From Caloramator sp. mosi_1 (GTDB lineage Bacteria > Bacillota > Clostridia > Clostridiales > Caloramatoraceae): DNA of 64,000 nt. Below are positions 63,621 through 64,000 of the stretch, piece by piece. Numbering within the stretch: the first letter of the stretch is position 1; every line of letters starts with the position of its first letter. Location of the stretch: the NCBI RefSeq assembly GCF_028622835.1, contig NZ_CP117677.1:496001-560000 (forward strand), written 5' to 3'. Both the position numbers and the translations under genes were made by a program. A model generated the notes under the pieces. It searched no databases. It was not told the DNA's origin and saw nothing but the letters and a program-made list of their open reading frames with translations.

Positions 63621-64000
63621 ATATACTTAAATTATTGTTGTGCAGCACAGCCTTATATGAATTAAGGTCTGTATGAATTTCCTCCTTAAATGGATTCTTC
63701 TTGAACTTAAATATCTTATAGTAGTGATATATAAATACCGCAATATTTGATAATAGAGCAAGTAAACTCACAACAAATAGTGCTGTTGTACTGTGGGATG
63801 ATTTTACCGCAAAACGTGATGTATCAACAAAGTTTGGAAAACACATTACAAACATCATCCAAATCCCCAATGTTTGTGCTCTATGCTGTAACCAAGCACC
63901 CTTCTTTATAAAGAAGGCTGGTATTGTACAGGATAAAAGAAGTGCAAGGCCTGCATAATAGGAATGGTCCGAAACACAGTTATATACGTATGCAAAGTTC
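63619..64000 (-). CDS. Integral membrane protein of unknown function (start beyond the window)
   Basis: The frame stays open to the window edge, so the gene is partial; the visible part is the last 126 or so residues. At least three hydrophobic segments occur: around YYAGLALLLSCTIPAFF, TLGIWMMFVMCFPNFV and TALFVVSLLALLSNIAVFI. A short cytoplasmic tail (FKFKKNPFKEEIHTDL) ends the protein. I do not recognise the family. No frame break is seen in this part. Confidence 0.75.
   Translation of the reverse strand, partial: NFAYVYNCVSDHSYYAGLALLLSCTIPAFFIKKGAWLQHRAQTLGIWMMFVMCFPNFVDTSRFAVKSSHSTTALFVVSLLALLSNIAVFIYHYYKIFKFKKNPFKEEIHTDLNSYKAVLHNNNLSI

Noticed and set aside
1-64000. CRISPR arrays, rRNA operons and tRNA genes
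   Set aside because: No spaced short-repeat series, no rRNA-like conserved blocks and no cloverleaf-like sequences were seen on either strand.

Overview
The window is a low-GC, AT-rich stretch of a Gram-positive, probably anaerobic and spore-forming Clostridia-type chromosome. The signs are hybrid-cluster protein, PTS genes with PRD regulators, two sigma-54 activators, an AddAB-type nuclease, a SpoIID-domain protein with an LPxTG anchor, a Rex-like operator, and strong AGGAGG-type ribosome sites. A Caloramator- or Clostridiaceae-like host is my guess; nothing in the sequence proves it. Almost all genes lie on the minus strand. I saw no rRNA, tRNA or CRISPR array.

A large share of the genes are cut into two to six reading-frame pieces. 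Wherever I checked, the frame is restored by adding a base, usually one, to an A/T or G/C homopolymer. This is the signature of homopolymer undercalling in the sequencing, not of decay. I therefore give joined gene spans; a true relic (the istB copy at 28.66-29.24 kb) looks different.

Layout: 0.1-5.4 kb holds an alanyl-tRNA editing protein, hcp with a CRP/FNR-type site, a DUF2752/CD225 pair, acylphosphatase and an HD-GYP protein. 5.6-7.3 kb is a secreted GHL10 glycosidase. 7.5-18.9 kb is one long operon: lactose/chitobiose-type PTS EIIB-EIIC-EIIA, a small membrane protein, a LevR-type sigma-54 activator, then murK, anmK, mupG, murQ, nagA, nagB and ptsH. It is headed by a textbook -24/-12 promoter and a 16-bp inverted repeat. 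19.05-23.08 kb encodes a wall-anchored protein joining a GHL10 glycosidase, an FN3-like domain and a SpoIID lytic transglycosylase. Together these look like a system that cuts peptide-free (denuded) peptidoglycan glycan outside the cell, imports the disaccharide and anhydro ends, and feeds them to fructose-6-phosphate.

23.0-25.3 kb carries a duplicated 440-bp promoter/signal-peptide/terminator cassette around two unknown secreted or membrane proteins. Then come an iron alcohol dehydrogenase under a Rex-like site, an MFS transporter, a SRAP protein and an istB relic. 29.7-36.9 kb is an acid-sugar (tetronate-type) operon: UxaA halves, KdgT, DUF1537 kinase and PdxA2, with its PrpR-type sigma-54 activator and a second -24/-12 promoter. 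37.7-38.9 kb is an intact IS1182-like transposase. 39.1-44.2 kb is a fructose-type PTS with its PRD activator and manA. 44.5-48 kb is an SbcCD-like pair. 48.1-51.2 kb is a PLD-helicase overlapping a methyltransferase. 51.3-55.4 kb is a glycerate module (GntP, glycerate kinase, CdaR), interrupted by a 282-bp highly structured mobile-like element. 55.5-64 kb holds an AIM24 protein, addA/addB, an SDR reductase and a partial membrane protein.
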